The notes below the pieces were generated by a model that was not told the DNA's origin, did no database searches, and saw only the letters and a program-made list of their open reading frames with translations. From Caballeronia arvi (GTDB taxonomy: Bacteria; Pseudomonadota; Gammaproteobacteria; Burkholderiales; Burkholderiaceae): a stretch of 52,334 bases of DNA. The stretch spans positions 1 to 52,334 of the forward strand of contig NZ_FCOM02000055.1 in assembly GCF_001544695.2 (NCBI RefSeq), written 5' to 3'. A program made the translations under genes and the position numbers. Shown here piece by piece: positions 18,248-27,353 of the stretch (its first letter is position 1; each line of letters starts with the position of its first letter).

Positions 18248-19624
18248 ATGGTTCACCAACCGCCGATTCGCCCCGTCGACGAGCGCCTGCCGCTCGCAAA
18301 ACTCATCCTCTTCGGTTTGCAGCATGTACTCGTCGTGGCGGCATCGCCGATCACGGCGGTATTTCTCGTCGCAAAGGCGTTGGGGCTGTCGTCGGCGCTG
18401 ACCGTCGATCTGATCAGCGCGACCTTTCTCGTCTGCGGGCTCGGCACGCTGTTGCAGTCCTTCGGGCCGCTCAAGTTCGGCGCGCGCCTGCCCTTCATCA
18501 TGGTGCCGGGCGGCGCGCCGGTCGTGCTGTTCGTGCTGATCGCGCAGCAGACCGATCTGGCGACCGCGGCCGGCGCGACGATCCTCACCGGCCTCTGCTA
18601 TTTCCTGCTCTTGCCGGTCTTCGCGCGCTGCCTGCGCTTCTTTCCGCGCATCGTGATTGGCACGATGCTGATTCTCGTCGCCATCAATCTGATCCGCATC
18701 TACGGCGTCGTGATCGTTGGCCGGCCGGGCACGGCGGAATTCGCGAATCCGCTCGGCATCGGGCTTGCGCTCGCGACGGTCGCCTTCACCGTGCTGTTCG
18801 CGAAGCTCTTCAAGGGCATGCTCGGGCAACTCGCCGTGCTGCTCGGCCTGCTCGCGGGCGCGGCCCTCGCGTGGTCGCTCGGCGTCATGAGTTTTGCCGA
18901 TGTCTGGTCCGGCGCGGTCCTCACGCTGCCGACGCCGCTGCCCTTCGGTATGCCGCGTTTCGATATCGTCGCCGCGCTGCCGCTGCTGATTTTCAGCGTG
19001 ATTTCGATGGCCGAAGCGACCGGCCAGACGGTCGCGATCGCGGAAGTCGTCGGCAAGGAAATCGATCCGCAGACCGAGGTGCCGAAGACAATTCGCGGCG
19101 ATGCGGCGATGTCGGTGCTCGGCGGCCTCTTCGGCACATCGCTGATCATCACGAGCAGCGAGAACATCGGCATCGTGCAGGCGACGGGCGTGCGCTCGCG
19201 CTTCGTCACGGCGGCGGCGGGCGCACTGCTCGTCGTCATCGCCCTGCTCGCGCCGCTCGGCCGGCTCGCCAATGCGATTCCCGCGCCGGTCGTCGGCGGC
19301 ACCGCGTTGATCGTGTTCTCGATCATCGGCGTGATGGGCATCAACCTGCTGCGCCAGGTGGACCTGCGTTCGCGCGCCAACATGTACACGCTCGCCGCCG
19401 CGCTGACGATGGGCGTGCTGCCGATCGTCGTGCCCGGCGTCTATAGCCGCTTTCCGGCGGCGCTGCAGATCGTGCTCGGCAACGGGCTCGCGATGGGTGC
19501 GCTGACCGCCGTCGTCGTCAACGTGTTGTTCGTGCATCTGAAGCTCCACTGGCGCGAACGCCCTGCCGCCGATCCCGCCGCGCCGCTCGAAGCCGCCATG
19601 CAAGACAACCGCTCCTGCCACTAA
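18248..19624 (+). CDS. NCS2-family nucleobase:cation symporter, 458 aa
   Basis: Inner-membrane importer of the xanthine/uracil permease (NAT/NCS2) family. About 14 hydrophobic segments are seen, with FGLQHVLVVAASPITAVFL in TM1 and the TM8-TM10 region ISMAEATGQTVAIAEVVG, where family substrate residues lie; SENIGIVQATGVRSRFV matches the segment after it. AGGAGA precedes the chosen ATG. First gene of the LacI-controlled operon, followed 11 bp later by an amidohydrolase. Substrate is probably a purine or related oxo-heterocycle; uric acid, xanthine or an oxidised base are candidates. Confidence 0.88.
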   Translation: MVHQPPIRPVDERLPLAKLILFGLQHVLVVAASPITAVFLVAKALGLSSALTVDLISATFLVCGLGTLLQSFGPLKFGARLPFIMVPGGAPVVLFVLIAQQTDLATAAGATILTGLCYFLLLPVFARCLRFFPRIVIGTMLILVAINLIRIYGVVIVGRPGTAEFANPLGIGLALATVAFTVLFAKLFKGMLGQLAVLLGLLAGAALAWSLGVMSFADVWSGAVLTLPTPLPFGMPRFDIVAALPLLIFSVISMAEATGQTVAIAEVVGKEIDPQTEVPKTIRGDAAMSVLGGLFGTSLIITSSENIGIVQATGVRSRFVTAAAGALLVVIALLAPLGRLANAIPAPVVGGTALIVFSIIGVMGINLLRQVDLRSRANMYTLAAALTMGVLPIVVPGVYSRFPAALQIVLGNGLAMGALTAVVVNVLFVHLKLHWRERPAADPAAPLEAAMQDNRSCH

Positions 19625-19635
19625 ACCGATCCATC

Positions 19636-21054
19636 ATGAAGAACCCACTGCTCTCGCCGGCCTCGCTCGAGGTCAACGAACTCTTGCTGCTGCCCGAATA
19701 CGTATTGCTCGCCGACGGCCCGCAGCGCGATCACGCGGTCGTCGTCGCGCACGGCAAGTTCGTCGCCGTCGGTCTCGCCGATGACATCCTCGCGCGCTAC
19801 ACGCATCTCGCGCCGCTTGCGCTGCCCGGCAAGCTCCTGATGCCCGGCTTCCTCGACGCGCATCATCATCTGACGCAATCGTTCGGCAAGGCGCTCGCGT
19901 TCGGCGAGCCGTCGGAGATTTACCGGCGCATCTGGGTGCCGCTCGAAAACTGTCTCGACGAAAAGCTCGTGTATCTGTCCGCGAAGCTCGCCGCGCTCGA
20001 AGCGCTGCGCGGCGGCTTCACCACCGTATGCGATGCGGGCACGCGCGCCGCCGGCGATGCATCGGCGATCGCCGCCGCGACGCAGGAAGCCGGCGTGCGC
20101 TGCGTGCTCGGCCTCATCTGCAACGATCTCGCCGACGATATCGACGCTCGCGCCCGAGCCGCCATCGTCGTGCGGGCGCAGCAGCATCTGGCGCGCTGGG
20201 ATGGGCACGCGCTCGTGCATCCGTCGCTGGCGATCTCGGTGCCGGAAGCCGGCTCCGACGGCATGCTGCAAACCGCCGCCGCCCTGTGCGCGGATGCGGG
20301 CGCGGTGTTTCAGACGCACGCCAACGAGCATCTCGCGTCAGTCGAGCGTTCGATCGTTCGTCGCAAGTTGCGGCCCATCGAGCATCTGCATTACGCGGGA
20401 GCGCTCGGCCCGCAGACGCTGATCGCGCACGCGACGCTCGTCACGCCGTCCGAGCTGAACCTGCTTGCGCACACGGGCGCGGCCGTCAGCTACAACCCGG
20501 TCGCGAGTTCCTGGAAAGGCAACGCGGTCGCGCCCGCCTTGCAGATGGCCGCGCTCGGCATCCGCTTCGGCCTCGGCACCGACGGCACGCGCAGCGACGC
20601 GTTCCGCCTCGTCGATGCCGCGGAAACCGCGCAGCGCTTCGCCTTCGGTCTCGCGAGCGGCGATTCGTCGTGCGGCGGGGGCGAACTGTGGCTCGATCGC
20701 GCGTTGCGCGGCGGCGCGGATGCGTTGCGTCTGAATGCCCTCAGCGGCGAGATCGCGGCGGGAAAGGCGGCGGACTTTCTGCTCGTCGATCTCGACGTGC
20801 CCGAGATGCGGCCATCGTGGGATCTCACATGGGAACTCGTGCGGCTTGCCAACCGCAGTCAGATCGACGCTGTGTTCGTCGCCGGCAAGCTGCGTCTGTG
20901 GCAAGGCTGGCCGACGGACTGGGACGCCCGCGCATTCTTGAGAGAAGTCGATGACATCGCGCGCGAAGTCGTCGCGCAGGCGCCGATCCAACGCGTGCAC
21001 GTAGCGCCGTCGCTGCAACCGCTGACCCAAACGCCCCTGCCTACCGTGGAGTAA
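19636..21054 (+). CDS. Amidohydrolase: hydroxyatrazine/8-oxoguanine deaminase-like, 472 aa
   Basis: Metal-dependent TIM-barrel deaminase of the Atz/Trz/guanine deaminase group. Ligands in order: DAHHHLTQ (His-x-His after strand 1, near residue 75), THANEH (His of strand 5), AHAT (strand 6) and GTDGTRSD (strand 8 Asp). The glycine-rich C-terminal beta sandwich closes with GEIAAGKAADFLLVD. Such enzymes hydrolyse the exocyclic amine of purine-like or triazine rings. Lying between a nucleobase permease and a TSUP transporter under LacI control, it most likely deaminates an imported purine analogue. 8-Oxoguanine and guanine are plausible, not proven. Confidence 0.85.
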   Translation: MKNPLLSPASLEVNELLLLPEYVLLADGPQRDHAVVVAHGKFVAVGLADDILARYTHLAPLALPGKLLMPGFLDAHHHLTQSFGKALAFGEPSEIYRRIWVPLENCLDEKLVYLSAKLAALEALRGGFTTVCDAGTRAAGDASAIAAATQEAGVRCVLGLICNDLADDIDARARAAIVVRAQQHLARWDGHALVHPSLAISVPEAGSDGMLQTAAALCADAGAVFQTHANEHLASVERSIVRRKLRPIEHLHYAGALGPQTLIAHATLVTPSELNLLAHTGAAVSYNPVASSWKGNAVAPALQMAALGIRFGLGTDGTRSDAFRLVDAAETAQRFAFGLASGDSSCGGGELWLDRALRGGADALRLNALSGEIAAGKAADFLLVDLDVPEMRPSWDLTWELVRLANRSQIDAVFVAGKLRLWQGWPTDWDARAFLREVDDIAREVVAQAPIQRVHVAPSLQPLTQTPLPTVE

Positions 21055-21061
21055 ATTCGCC

Positions 21062-21781
21062 GTGAGTCTCACCATCTTTGCAGTGCTCGCCGCCACCGTC
21101 GCGATAGCCGCCTTCATTCAGGGCGCGGTCGGCGTCGGCTTCGCGCTGATCTGCGCGCCCGTGATCGGGCTGATCGAGCCAGGTCTCCTGCCGGTGTCGC
21201 TCCTGATTTTGATGCTGCCGTTGAACGTCTATCTCGCGTGGCGCGAGCGTCCCGCGCTCGATTCGAAAGGCACGCTGTGGATCACCGTCGGCAGGACGGC
21301 GGGCGCGGTGGCGGGCGTATGGATCATCTCGCGCATCTCGGCGCACGACCTCAATATTTTCATCGGCGCATCGACGATCGCCGCCGCCGTCGCGACGCTG
21401 TGCGCGCCGAGCTTTTTGCCGGGCCGCAATGCGTTGATGGCGGCGGGCGCGGTGACGGGCATCACCGAAACGGCTACGGGCATCGGCGGTCCCGCGCTCG
21501 CGATGGTCTTCCAGCACTATCGCGCGCCGGCGCTGCGCTCGACCATCGCAATGTGCTTTGCGATCGGCGAGGCGCTCTCGCTCGTGATGCTCTCCGTGAC
21601 CGGGCAAATCACCGGCGCAAAGTTCGTGTGGGCGCTGCTGCTCGTGCCGCCGGTGATCGCCGGCGCGTGGATCAGCCAGCACGTGCATCAGCGTTTGAAC
21701 GCGCGTCTGCTGCGCGTCTCCGTGATGGCGTTCGCGATCGTGTCGGGCGCGGCCATTCTGTATCAGACGTTGATGTCCTGA
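21062..21781 (+). CDS. TSUP (TauE/SafE) family membrane transporter, 239 aa
   Basis: About eight hydrophobic segments arranged as two repeats: AFIQGAVGVGFALICAP in the first half and GITETATGIGGPALAMVFQHY in the second, the family signature pair. TSUP proteins move small organosulfur or organic anions, often outward. The start is GTG, seven bases after the preceding stop, with GGAG overlapping the end of the deaminase gene, so the genes are translationally linked. It may export an acidic product of the pathway. Confidence 0.85.
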   Translation: MSLTIFAVLAATVAIAAFIQGAVGVGFALICAPVIGLIEPGLLPVSLLILMLPLNVYLAWRERPALDSKGTLWITVGRTAGAVAGVWIISRISAHDLNIFIGASTIAAAVATLCAPSFLPGRNALMAAGAVTGITETATGIGGPALAMVFQHYRAPALRSTIAMCFAIGEALSLVMLSVTGQITGAKFVWALLLVPPVIAGAWISQHVHQRLNARLLRVSVMAFAIVSGAAILYQTLMS

Positions 21782-21803
21782 AGTCCTGAAGTCCTGAAGT
21801 CCT
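21775..21803 (+). repeat. 8-bp tandem repeat across the TSUP stop codon
   Basis: GTCCTGAA occurs three times in tandem followed by a partial GTCCT, starting within the last codons of the TSUP gene. The second and third copies add further in-phase or near-phase TGA codons. It looks like replication slippage and could vary between strains. Confidence 0.9.
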
Positions 21804-21850
21804 CGCCGGCCGTGCCCGGCGCTTCCCTTTTCATCGATAGCGAGACCCTT

Positions 21851-22939
21851 ATGAACAAGAGTCTGGTTGCGCTCGCCCTTTCGACGCTGAGCGTCGCGGC
21901 GAACGTGCACGCGCAAAGCAGCGTGACGTTGTACGGCAGTCTGGACGCGGGCGTAGGTTATGTGAGCAATCTGCGCGGCTCACGCGCATTCATCGCGCAG
22001 CAAGGCACCTTGCAGGCCGATCGCTGGGGCCTGACCGGCACCGAGGATCTCGGCGGCGGACTGAAAACCGTGTTCAAGCTGGAGTCTGGCTTCTCGACGA
22101 TCAGCGGCGCGATGTCGAGCGCGGGCACGCTGTTCAACCGCCAGGCGTATGTCGGCCTGAGCGAAAGCCGCTTCGGCACGCTCACGCTCGGGCGTCAGAC
22201 GGACTTTCACTTTGAGATGCTCGGGCCGCTCTCCACCGCTCAGACGCTCGGCGATTTCTCGGCGTTCCATCCCGGCAATATCGATGGACTCGGCAACACG
22301 GTGCCGGTCGAATTGTCGAACACGGTGAAGTTTCGCAGCCAGAATTTCGCGGGCGTGACCGTCGGCGCGCTGTACGGTTTCACGAACCAGTCGAGCAGCA
22401 CCACGGGGCGCAGCTTCAGCTTCGGCGCGACGTATGGCTATGGGCCGCTCAACCTTGCGGCGGCGTATTCGGAGTATCGCGACCGCGCGTTCAATCTCGC
22501 GAACGGGCTGGGTCTCACCAGCTTCGAGGGCGTCGCGCTTCCGACCAGCGGATCCTTCGTCGCACAAAGCGTGAGGAACGCGGGCATCGGCGGAAGTTAT
22601 CAGATAGGACGCGTGCAGTTGCATGCGCTGCTGACGCAAGTGCGCATCGAGGCGCGCGGACGTTCGGAGAACTATCGCACCATCGATGGCGGCGCAAACT
22701 TTCAGTTCACGCCCGCATACATGATCGGCGCGGGCGCGTGGACCACGACGCTCGATGGACAGCGCTGGACGCAGGTGACGATCGCCAACGTCTATTCGCT
22801 TTCGAAGCTCACACAGCTATACGCCGACGTAATGGTCGAGCAGGCTTCGTCGGGCGCGATCGCGAGCACGCTAGGCATCGGTCCGTCGTCGTCGAACCGG
22901 CAGACGGTGGTGCTGGCCGGCATCCATCACCTGTTTTGA
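21851..22939 (+). CDS. Outer-membrane porin (Burkholderia OmpC-like), 362 aa
   Basis: General trimeric porin. A 21-residue signal peptide ends VHAQ, and the mature protein begins SSVTLYGSLDAGVGYV, the standard Burkholderiales porin opening. The constriction loop 3 region follows RQAYVGLSESRFGTLTLGRQ, and the last strand ends in Phe (IHHLF). I chose the Met at the signal peptide; an upstream Met gives a non-secretory extension. Last gene of the LacI-linked operon, presumably letting the purine-like substrate through the outer membrane. Confidence 0.93.
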   Translation: MNKSLVALALSTLSVAANVHAQSSVTLYGSLDAGVGYVSNLRGSRAFIAQQGTLQADRWGLTGTEDLGGGLKTVFKLESGFSTISGAMSSAGTLFNRQAYVGLSESRFGTLTLGRQTDFHFEMLGPLSTAQTLGDFSAFHPGNIDGLGNTVPVELSNTVKFRSQNFAGVTVGALYGFTNQSSSTTGRSFSFGATYGYGPLNLAAAYSEYRDRAFNLANGLGLTSFEGVALPTSGSFVAQSVRNAGIGGSYQIGRVQLHALLTQVRIEARGRSENYRTIDGGANFQFTPAYMIGAGAWTTTLDGQRWTQVTIANVYSLSKLTQLYADVMVEQASSGAIASTLGIGPSSSNRQTVVLAGIHHLF

Positions 22940-23594
22940 AGGGTCGCGCGTGCGGACGTTGCCCCGGGTCACGGGTTCTCATGCGCGCGCTCGATAGGAT
23001 CACTCCCTGTTCACGCAGTCGCGGAACGCAAACTGGATGCCGGCGCTCTGCGTGCAAATGGGCGATTTCGCTTTGAGTCCGCCTACGGACATGAACTGAC
23101 GCCTTTCCGATGACGGGCAGCAGGTCTGAAGCTCAGCTTCCCGTGGACATGCAATCAAATGGTGAAGGACAGAGAAATCGGACCTGCGAAGCAAGCTGCC
23201 CGGCCAACCCTGCGGGCAAGATCCTGCTCACAAGGTGTTTCTACCTCCCGGCGGATAGTGACGCTCATGCAGACGCATCAAATGTAGTAGGGATGCAGCT
23301 AGAAAGCTGTCCGGACAAGGCCGTGCGTTCTCCTTGCCTATGAGGCCGCAGTCAATCCTGTCAGCGATTTTCAACAGTAACTAAGACGAGGCGAAGACTT
23401 AACGAAACGTCGGTGCACGTTTTGTCCGGGCGAACGACGTCTCTGTCCATTGAGAGGAGTGCGGCTAAGGCTCTAAATTGGTGTCACTGAACCCAGCGGG
23501 CGCTTGCGAGAAACAAGGTTACCTCGCGCGCCAACGCGGCCGACGATACCGCCAGCGGAGCGGTTGTTCGGGCGCATCTAGAGGAGACACCGTC
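22940..23594. other. Gene-poor stretch upstream of the P450 fusion gene
   Basis: About 655 bp without a credible gene; the short frames here have neither ribosome binding sites nor familiar motifs. It contains the bipartite element at 23414-23452 and, just before 23595, the ribosome binding site GAGGAGA of the fusion gene. The composition differs from the dense operons on the left, so the left edge of an acquired segment may lie here. Confidence 0.5.
23414..23452 (+). promoter_or_regulatory. Bipartite AraC-type operator upstream of the P450 fusion
   Basis: TGCACGTTTTGTCC, 12 variable bases, then TCTCTGTCCATTG. The same arrangement with the same spacing and one mismatch in 27 block positions recurs at 27354-27392 beside the AraC gene. 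Within it TGTCC is repeated 21 bp apart, two helical turns, as expected for an AraC/XylS direct-repeat site. It lies 142-181 bp before the fusion start codon. Confidence 0.75.
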
Positions 23595-26393
23595 ATGGCC
23601 CATCAGATAACCCTCCGTTTTGAGGACGGAGTGACCCGCTTCATCGAGTGCAAGGAAGGCGAGCGAGTCACCGACGCCGCCATTCGCGCCAAGATCAATA
23701 TTCCACTCGATTGCCGTGATGGTGTGTGTGGCACCTGCAAAGCGGTCTGCGAGTCCGGCGAGTACGTTCTGGGCGACTGCGTCGAGGATGCACTTAGCTC
23801 CGAGGAGGCGAGCGCCCGCAAGGTTCTTACCTGCCAGATGAGCCCACATTCCGACTGTGTGATCCAGATCGCCACGAACTCCGACGTCTCGGGTACCGGA
23901 CCGTCCTCCCACAGCGGACGAATCGTCGCCTGCCAACGGGCGTCAGACACCACGATCGCTTTCTCTGTCGAGCTCGAGAATCGCGCAGATCTCAGCTTCC
24001 TGCCGGGGCAGTATGTCAACATCCGTGTGCCCGGCACCGATCAGACACGATCCTATTCCTTCAGCTCGGGGCCGTCCGAGCCGCACTTGTCCTTTCTCGT
24101 GCGCAATGTACCCCAAGGGGTGATGTCGGGATGGCTCCGCGAAACCGCAAAAGTCGGAGATTCAATCGATTTTCGCGGCCCGCTCGGAAGCTTCTACCTG
24201 CGCCCGATCGAACGGCCGGTGCTGTTTCTGGCGGGTGGTACGGGCCTCGCGCCATTTCTCTCGATGCTGGACAAGATCGTCGCTGACGGCGGCAGTCCGT
24301 ATCCGATCCACATGATCCTGGGTGTGAACAGCGATGCGGATCTGGTGGGCATTGACCGGCTCGAAACCTATGCGCAGCGCCTGCCGAACTTCACCTATGC
24401 CTGCACCGTCTCCAGCCCCGACAGCGTCCATCCCAACAAGGGCTACGTGACCGGCCACATCAGCGCTTCCCAGCTCAACGACGGAGACGCGGATGTCTAC
24501 CTCTGCGGGCCGCCGCCGATGGTCGATGCGGTGCGCGATTTTCTGTCATCCGAAGGGCTGACGCCGCGCAACTTCTATTACGAAAAGTTCGCTGGCACCG
24601 GCCTCGTGGTTCAGACCGGCGAGGAGCGCATCGCTCCTGTCGATGTCGATGAAGCCTTCGACCTGCGCATGGCGCTCGAACTGGGAGCGGCTCAATTGAC
24701 CATGGGACGGCTGTCGAGCGAGCAATTGACCGTCTTCCGCCAACTCGCCGAGGCAACGGCGCCGTTCGTGTCCGGGCGGCGCTTTACCGACGTTCCGCGC
24801 TATATCGAGGCAAACCACGCCTTCCACATGTTCACGGTTGAAGCTTCCGGGAACACCCAGCTTATCGCGCTCTACCGGCAACTTGCCGTGCAGGACTACA
24901 TCGCTCGCGCGCTGACCGACCAGATCGAGATAGTCGGCGATATCGTCCAGCAGCACCGGGACATCGTCGCCGCCTTCGAACTGGGCAACCTGAACGCGGC
25001 ACGGGACATCATCGCGCTGCACGCACTGCACTCCAAGGCCACGATGAGCCGGGCGCTGGAGCGTATGACGCTCGGCAAGACCGCACCGGTTGCCGCAGTG
25101 CCACCCACTGCCCGTTCTGCACGGCCTGCCGTGCCGCAAAGCGCGCCGCAGATTTGCCCATTTACGGCCAAGACCCTTCCGCCTTATTCACATGAACTGA
25201 AGTGGCCGGACGGGCTTGAACCATTCAAGGTGGTCGATGACGGCTCGCAAGGCGACCCTTACGAGCACTACCGCTGGATGCGGGAGCACGCGCCGGTTCT
25301 GCGTTGCCCGTCGGCGACTTCGGACGTGTGGTTCCTGTCGCGCTATGACGACGTCTATCAGGCGATACGCAATCCGAAGCTGTTTTCTTCCGAGGTCGTC
25401 AGTCCGCCTCCGCTCACGTTCCTGACACTGTTCGACGCGCCCGATCATTCGCGGTTACGCAAGGTCGTCCAACCGTCTTTCCTGCCGCTGTCTCTCGATC
25501 CCTTTATCGATCAGATCGGTCAGAGGGCGGAGGATTTGCTTGACGCGATGATTGCCAAAGGTGGCGGTGATGTCGTCAACGATTTCGCCATCCCGCTCAG
25601 CATCTCGACCATCTCCACGATGATCGATGTGCCGAACGAGGATGAAGAGAAAATGAAGTTCTGGTCGGACGAGACCTTTAGCTACTTCGGGCGCCTCGCC
25701 CGCAATGCGCCGGGGACCGGCACCGACGAGCAGAGCGCGCAGGCTTTCTTCGCTTACCTGAAAGAAGCGATGGAGCGCCTCGCTCGCACCGACAGCCAGT
25801 CGATCGGCGGGCATATCGCGCGCATGTGGAAGGACGGGTTGCTTTCGGAAAAGGAAGCGAAGGAGCTATGCGCCTTCGTCTTCATCGCCGGGCATGACAC
25901 GACGACTATCCTTGTCGCCAACGCTTTTCGCATGTTCACCGAACAACCGGACCTGCTGGGGCGGATCCGCGAAAACCCCGCCGACGCTGACCGTTTCGTC
26001 GAGGAGGTGGCGCGCTATCGTGGGACCGTCCAGCGCGTGAGCCGCATCACCACCGAGGCCACCACGGTCGCGGGTGTTGATCTGCCCAAGGGCGCGGTGG
26101 TGCGCTTGCTGCTGTCGGCCGCGAACCGCGACAGCCGAAAGTTCGCCGACGGTGAGATGTTCGACATCGACCGCGATTCCAACGGCCATTTGGGTTTCGG
26201 CAACGGCATGCACAAATGCCTCGGCGCGCCGCTCGCCAAGCTGGAGACGCTGATCGCGACGAAAGCTCTGGCCCGCAAGGTCGGCGATATCGCGCTCGAT
26301 CCGACAAGGCCGATCCAGTATGTGAGGGGCAACAACCTGACCAACTCGGGCCCGGAACACCTGTTCGTGACGTTCCGCGGGGTAACGGCTTGA
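23595..26393 (+). CDS. Fusion: BenC-like ferredoxin reductase + FCD domain + cytochrome P450, 932 aa
   Basis: A single chain with every part needed for NAD(P)H-driven monooxygenation. Residues 1-95: 2Fe-2S ferredoxin, Cys40/45/48/80, very like benzoate dioxygenase reductase (FEDGVTRFIECKEGE). 105-335: FAD/NAD part with RSYS (152), AGGTGLAPF (213), CGPPPM (304), ending FYYEKF. 352-490: an all-helical FCD-type domain, the ligand-binding half of GntR regulators, with candidate metal His411, 454, 476/479; the usual Asp is Asn407. 495-525: Ala/Pro linker. 530-932: P450 with AGHDTTT (765), EVAR of ExxR (804) and FGNGMHKCLG, heme Cys875. GAGGAGA fixes the start; the frame upstream is not conserved. 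Aromatic acid hydroxylation or O-demethylation is a guess from the reductase and the PobR-like regulator. Confidence 0.93.
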   Translation: MAHQITLRFEDGVTRFIECKEGERVTDAAIRAKINIPLDCRDGVCGTCKAVCESGEYVLGDCVEDALSSEEASARKVLTCQMSPHSDCVIQIATNSDVSGTGPSSHSGRIVACQRASDTTIAFSVELENRADLSFLPGQYVNIRVPGTDQTRSYSFSSGPSEPHLSFLVRNVPQGVMSGWLRETAKVGDSIDFRGPLGSFYLRPIERPVLFLAGGTGLAPFLSMLDKIVADGGSPYPIHMILGVNSDADLVGIDRLETYAQRLPNFTYACTVSSPDSVHPNKGYVTGHISASQLNDGDADVYLCGPPPMVDAVRDFLSSEGLTPRNFYYEKFAGTGLVVQTGEERIAPVDVDEAFDLRMALELGAAQLTMGRLSSEQLTVFRQLAEATAPFVSGRRFTDVPRYIEANHAFHMFTVEASGNTQLIALYRQLAVQDYIARALTDQIEIVGDIVQQHRDIVAAFELGNLNAARDIIALHALHSKATMSRALERMTLGKTAPVAAVPPTARSARPAVPQSAPQICPFTAKTLPPYSHELKWPDGLEPFKVVDDGSQGDPYEHYRWMREHAPVLRCPSATSDVWFLSRYDDVYQAIRNPKLFSSEVVSPPPLTFLTLFDAPDHSRLRKVVQPSFLPLSLDPFIDQIGQRAEDLLDAMIAKGGGDVVNDFAIPLSISTISTMIDVPNEDEEKMKFWSDETFSYFGRLARNAPGTGTDEQSAQAFFAYLKEAMERLARTDSQSIGGHIARMWKDGLLSEKEAKELCAFVFIAGHDTTTILVANAFRMFTEQPDLLGRIRENPADADRFVEEVARYRGTVQRVSRITTEATTVAGVDLPKGAVVRLLLSAANRDSRKFADGEMFDIDRDSNGHLGFGNGMHKCLGAPLAKLETLIATKALARKVGDIALDPTRPIQYVRGNNLTNSGPEHLFVTFRGVTA

Positions 26394-26418
26394 AGCGATG
26401 CCCGGGCGCGCGGCCGAG

Positions 26419-27351
26419 TCAGTCCGCGCTCCCCTTTTCCGGCGGCAGCGATCGATCATGGGCCGCGGAGCGGTATTCGGTTGGCCGCAGTCCGGTCTGC
26501 TTTCGGAAGAAACGACCGAAATAGGCCTCGTCCTGAAAGCCCAGTTCACTGGCGATCTGCTTCACGCTGAGCGTCGAATAACCGAGCAGCCGCTTCGCCT
26601 CATGGATCGAGCGTGCATCGATCGCCTCGATTGCTGACACACCGAAGGTGGCCCGGCAGATGCGCGAGAGCTGGCCGGTGCTCACGCCCATTTCGTCGGC
26701 ATAGCTGGCGACCGGACGCCGCTCGCGGCAATGGCGGTCGAGCAACGCACGGAACCGCTCGATCCGCCCGGACATGGTCCGCTGCTCGGAACTGGCTGAA
26801 AGCCGGGCGCTCTCGCTGAGGCGCCCGATCTTGACGAACAGAGCAATCGTCAGTGCTGCGCCCGCGGTGAACTGCCAGCGCTCGTGGCTCTCCGCCTCGT
26901 GGCCGATGGACTGAAACAGGGTGTCGAGGGGCGTGCCGCGCTCGACGTCCGGATCGATCGACAGCACCGTCGGCGTGCGGATGAATTCCAGCAGCTCTGG
27001 CGCAGCCGTCATCGCCAGCGATTCCAGCGCAGACTGCGCGGCGGTGATGACATGACCGTCGATATCGCTGCGGAAGTGAAAGCCGTGGACCGAGCGCGCT
27101 GGCACAACGATCAGGCATGGTGCTTCGACTGCCCAAGTCTGGCCGTCGATGAAGGTCTCGCCGCCTCCCGCGGTGACGTAGAGCACCTGGATCAGCGCGT
27201 CATGGACATGCGGCTTGATGTCGAAGTCGAAACGGCCGGCACGCAGGGGAATGCGTTCGTAATGGACCATGTCGACCCAGGATTGGTCGGCTTCCGCGCC
27301 ATAGAGCGCGAAATGCAGAACGGTCCGGCGGTGTTGCCGGTCATTGGCCAT
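26419..27351 (-). CDS. AraC-family regulator, PobR-like, 310 aa
   Basis: An N-terminal cupin-like sensor (FALYGAE opening, HVHDALIQVLYVTAGGGE, VVPARSVHGFHF) and a C-terminal double helix-turn-helix: VASYADEMGVSTGQLSRICRAT, then STLSVKQIASELGFQDEAYFGRFFRKQTGLRPTEYR. This sensor layout is that of PobR-type activators that bind aromatic acids such as 4-hydroxybenzoate. Starts at 27450 and 27390 are also open; I prefer 27351 because the shared operator lies across the longer versions and the family homology begins shortly after it. No start has a strong ribosome binding site. Convergent with the P450 fusion, 25 bp apart, and presumably its activator. Confidence 0.9.
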   Translation of the reverse strand: MANDRQHRRTVLHFALYGAEADQSWVDMVHYERIPLRAGRFDFDIKPHVHDALIQVLYVTAGGGETFIDGQTWAVEAPCLIVVPARSVHGFHFRSDIDGHVITAAQSALESLAMTAAPELLEFIRTPTVLSIDPDVERGTPLDTLFQSIGHEAESHERWQFTAGAALTIALFVKIGRLSESARLSASSEQRTMSGRIERFRALLDRHCRERRPVASYADEMGVSTGQLSRICRATFGVSAIEAIDARSIHEAKRLLGYSTLSVKQIASELGFQDEAYFGRFFRKQTGLRPTEYRSAAHDRSLPPEKGSAD

Positions 27352-27353
27352 GA

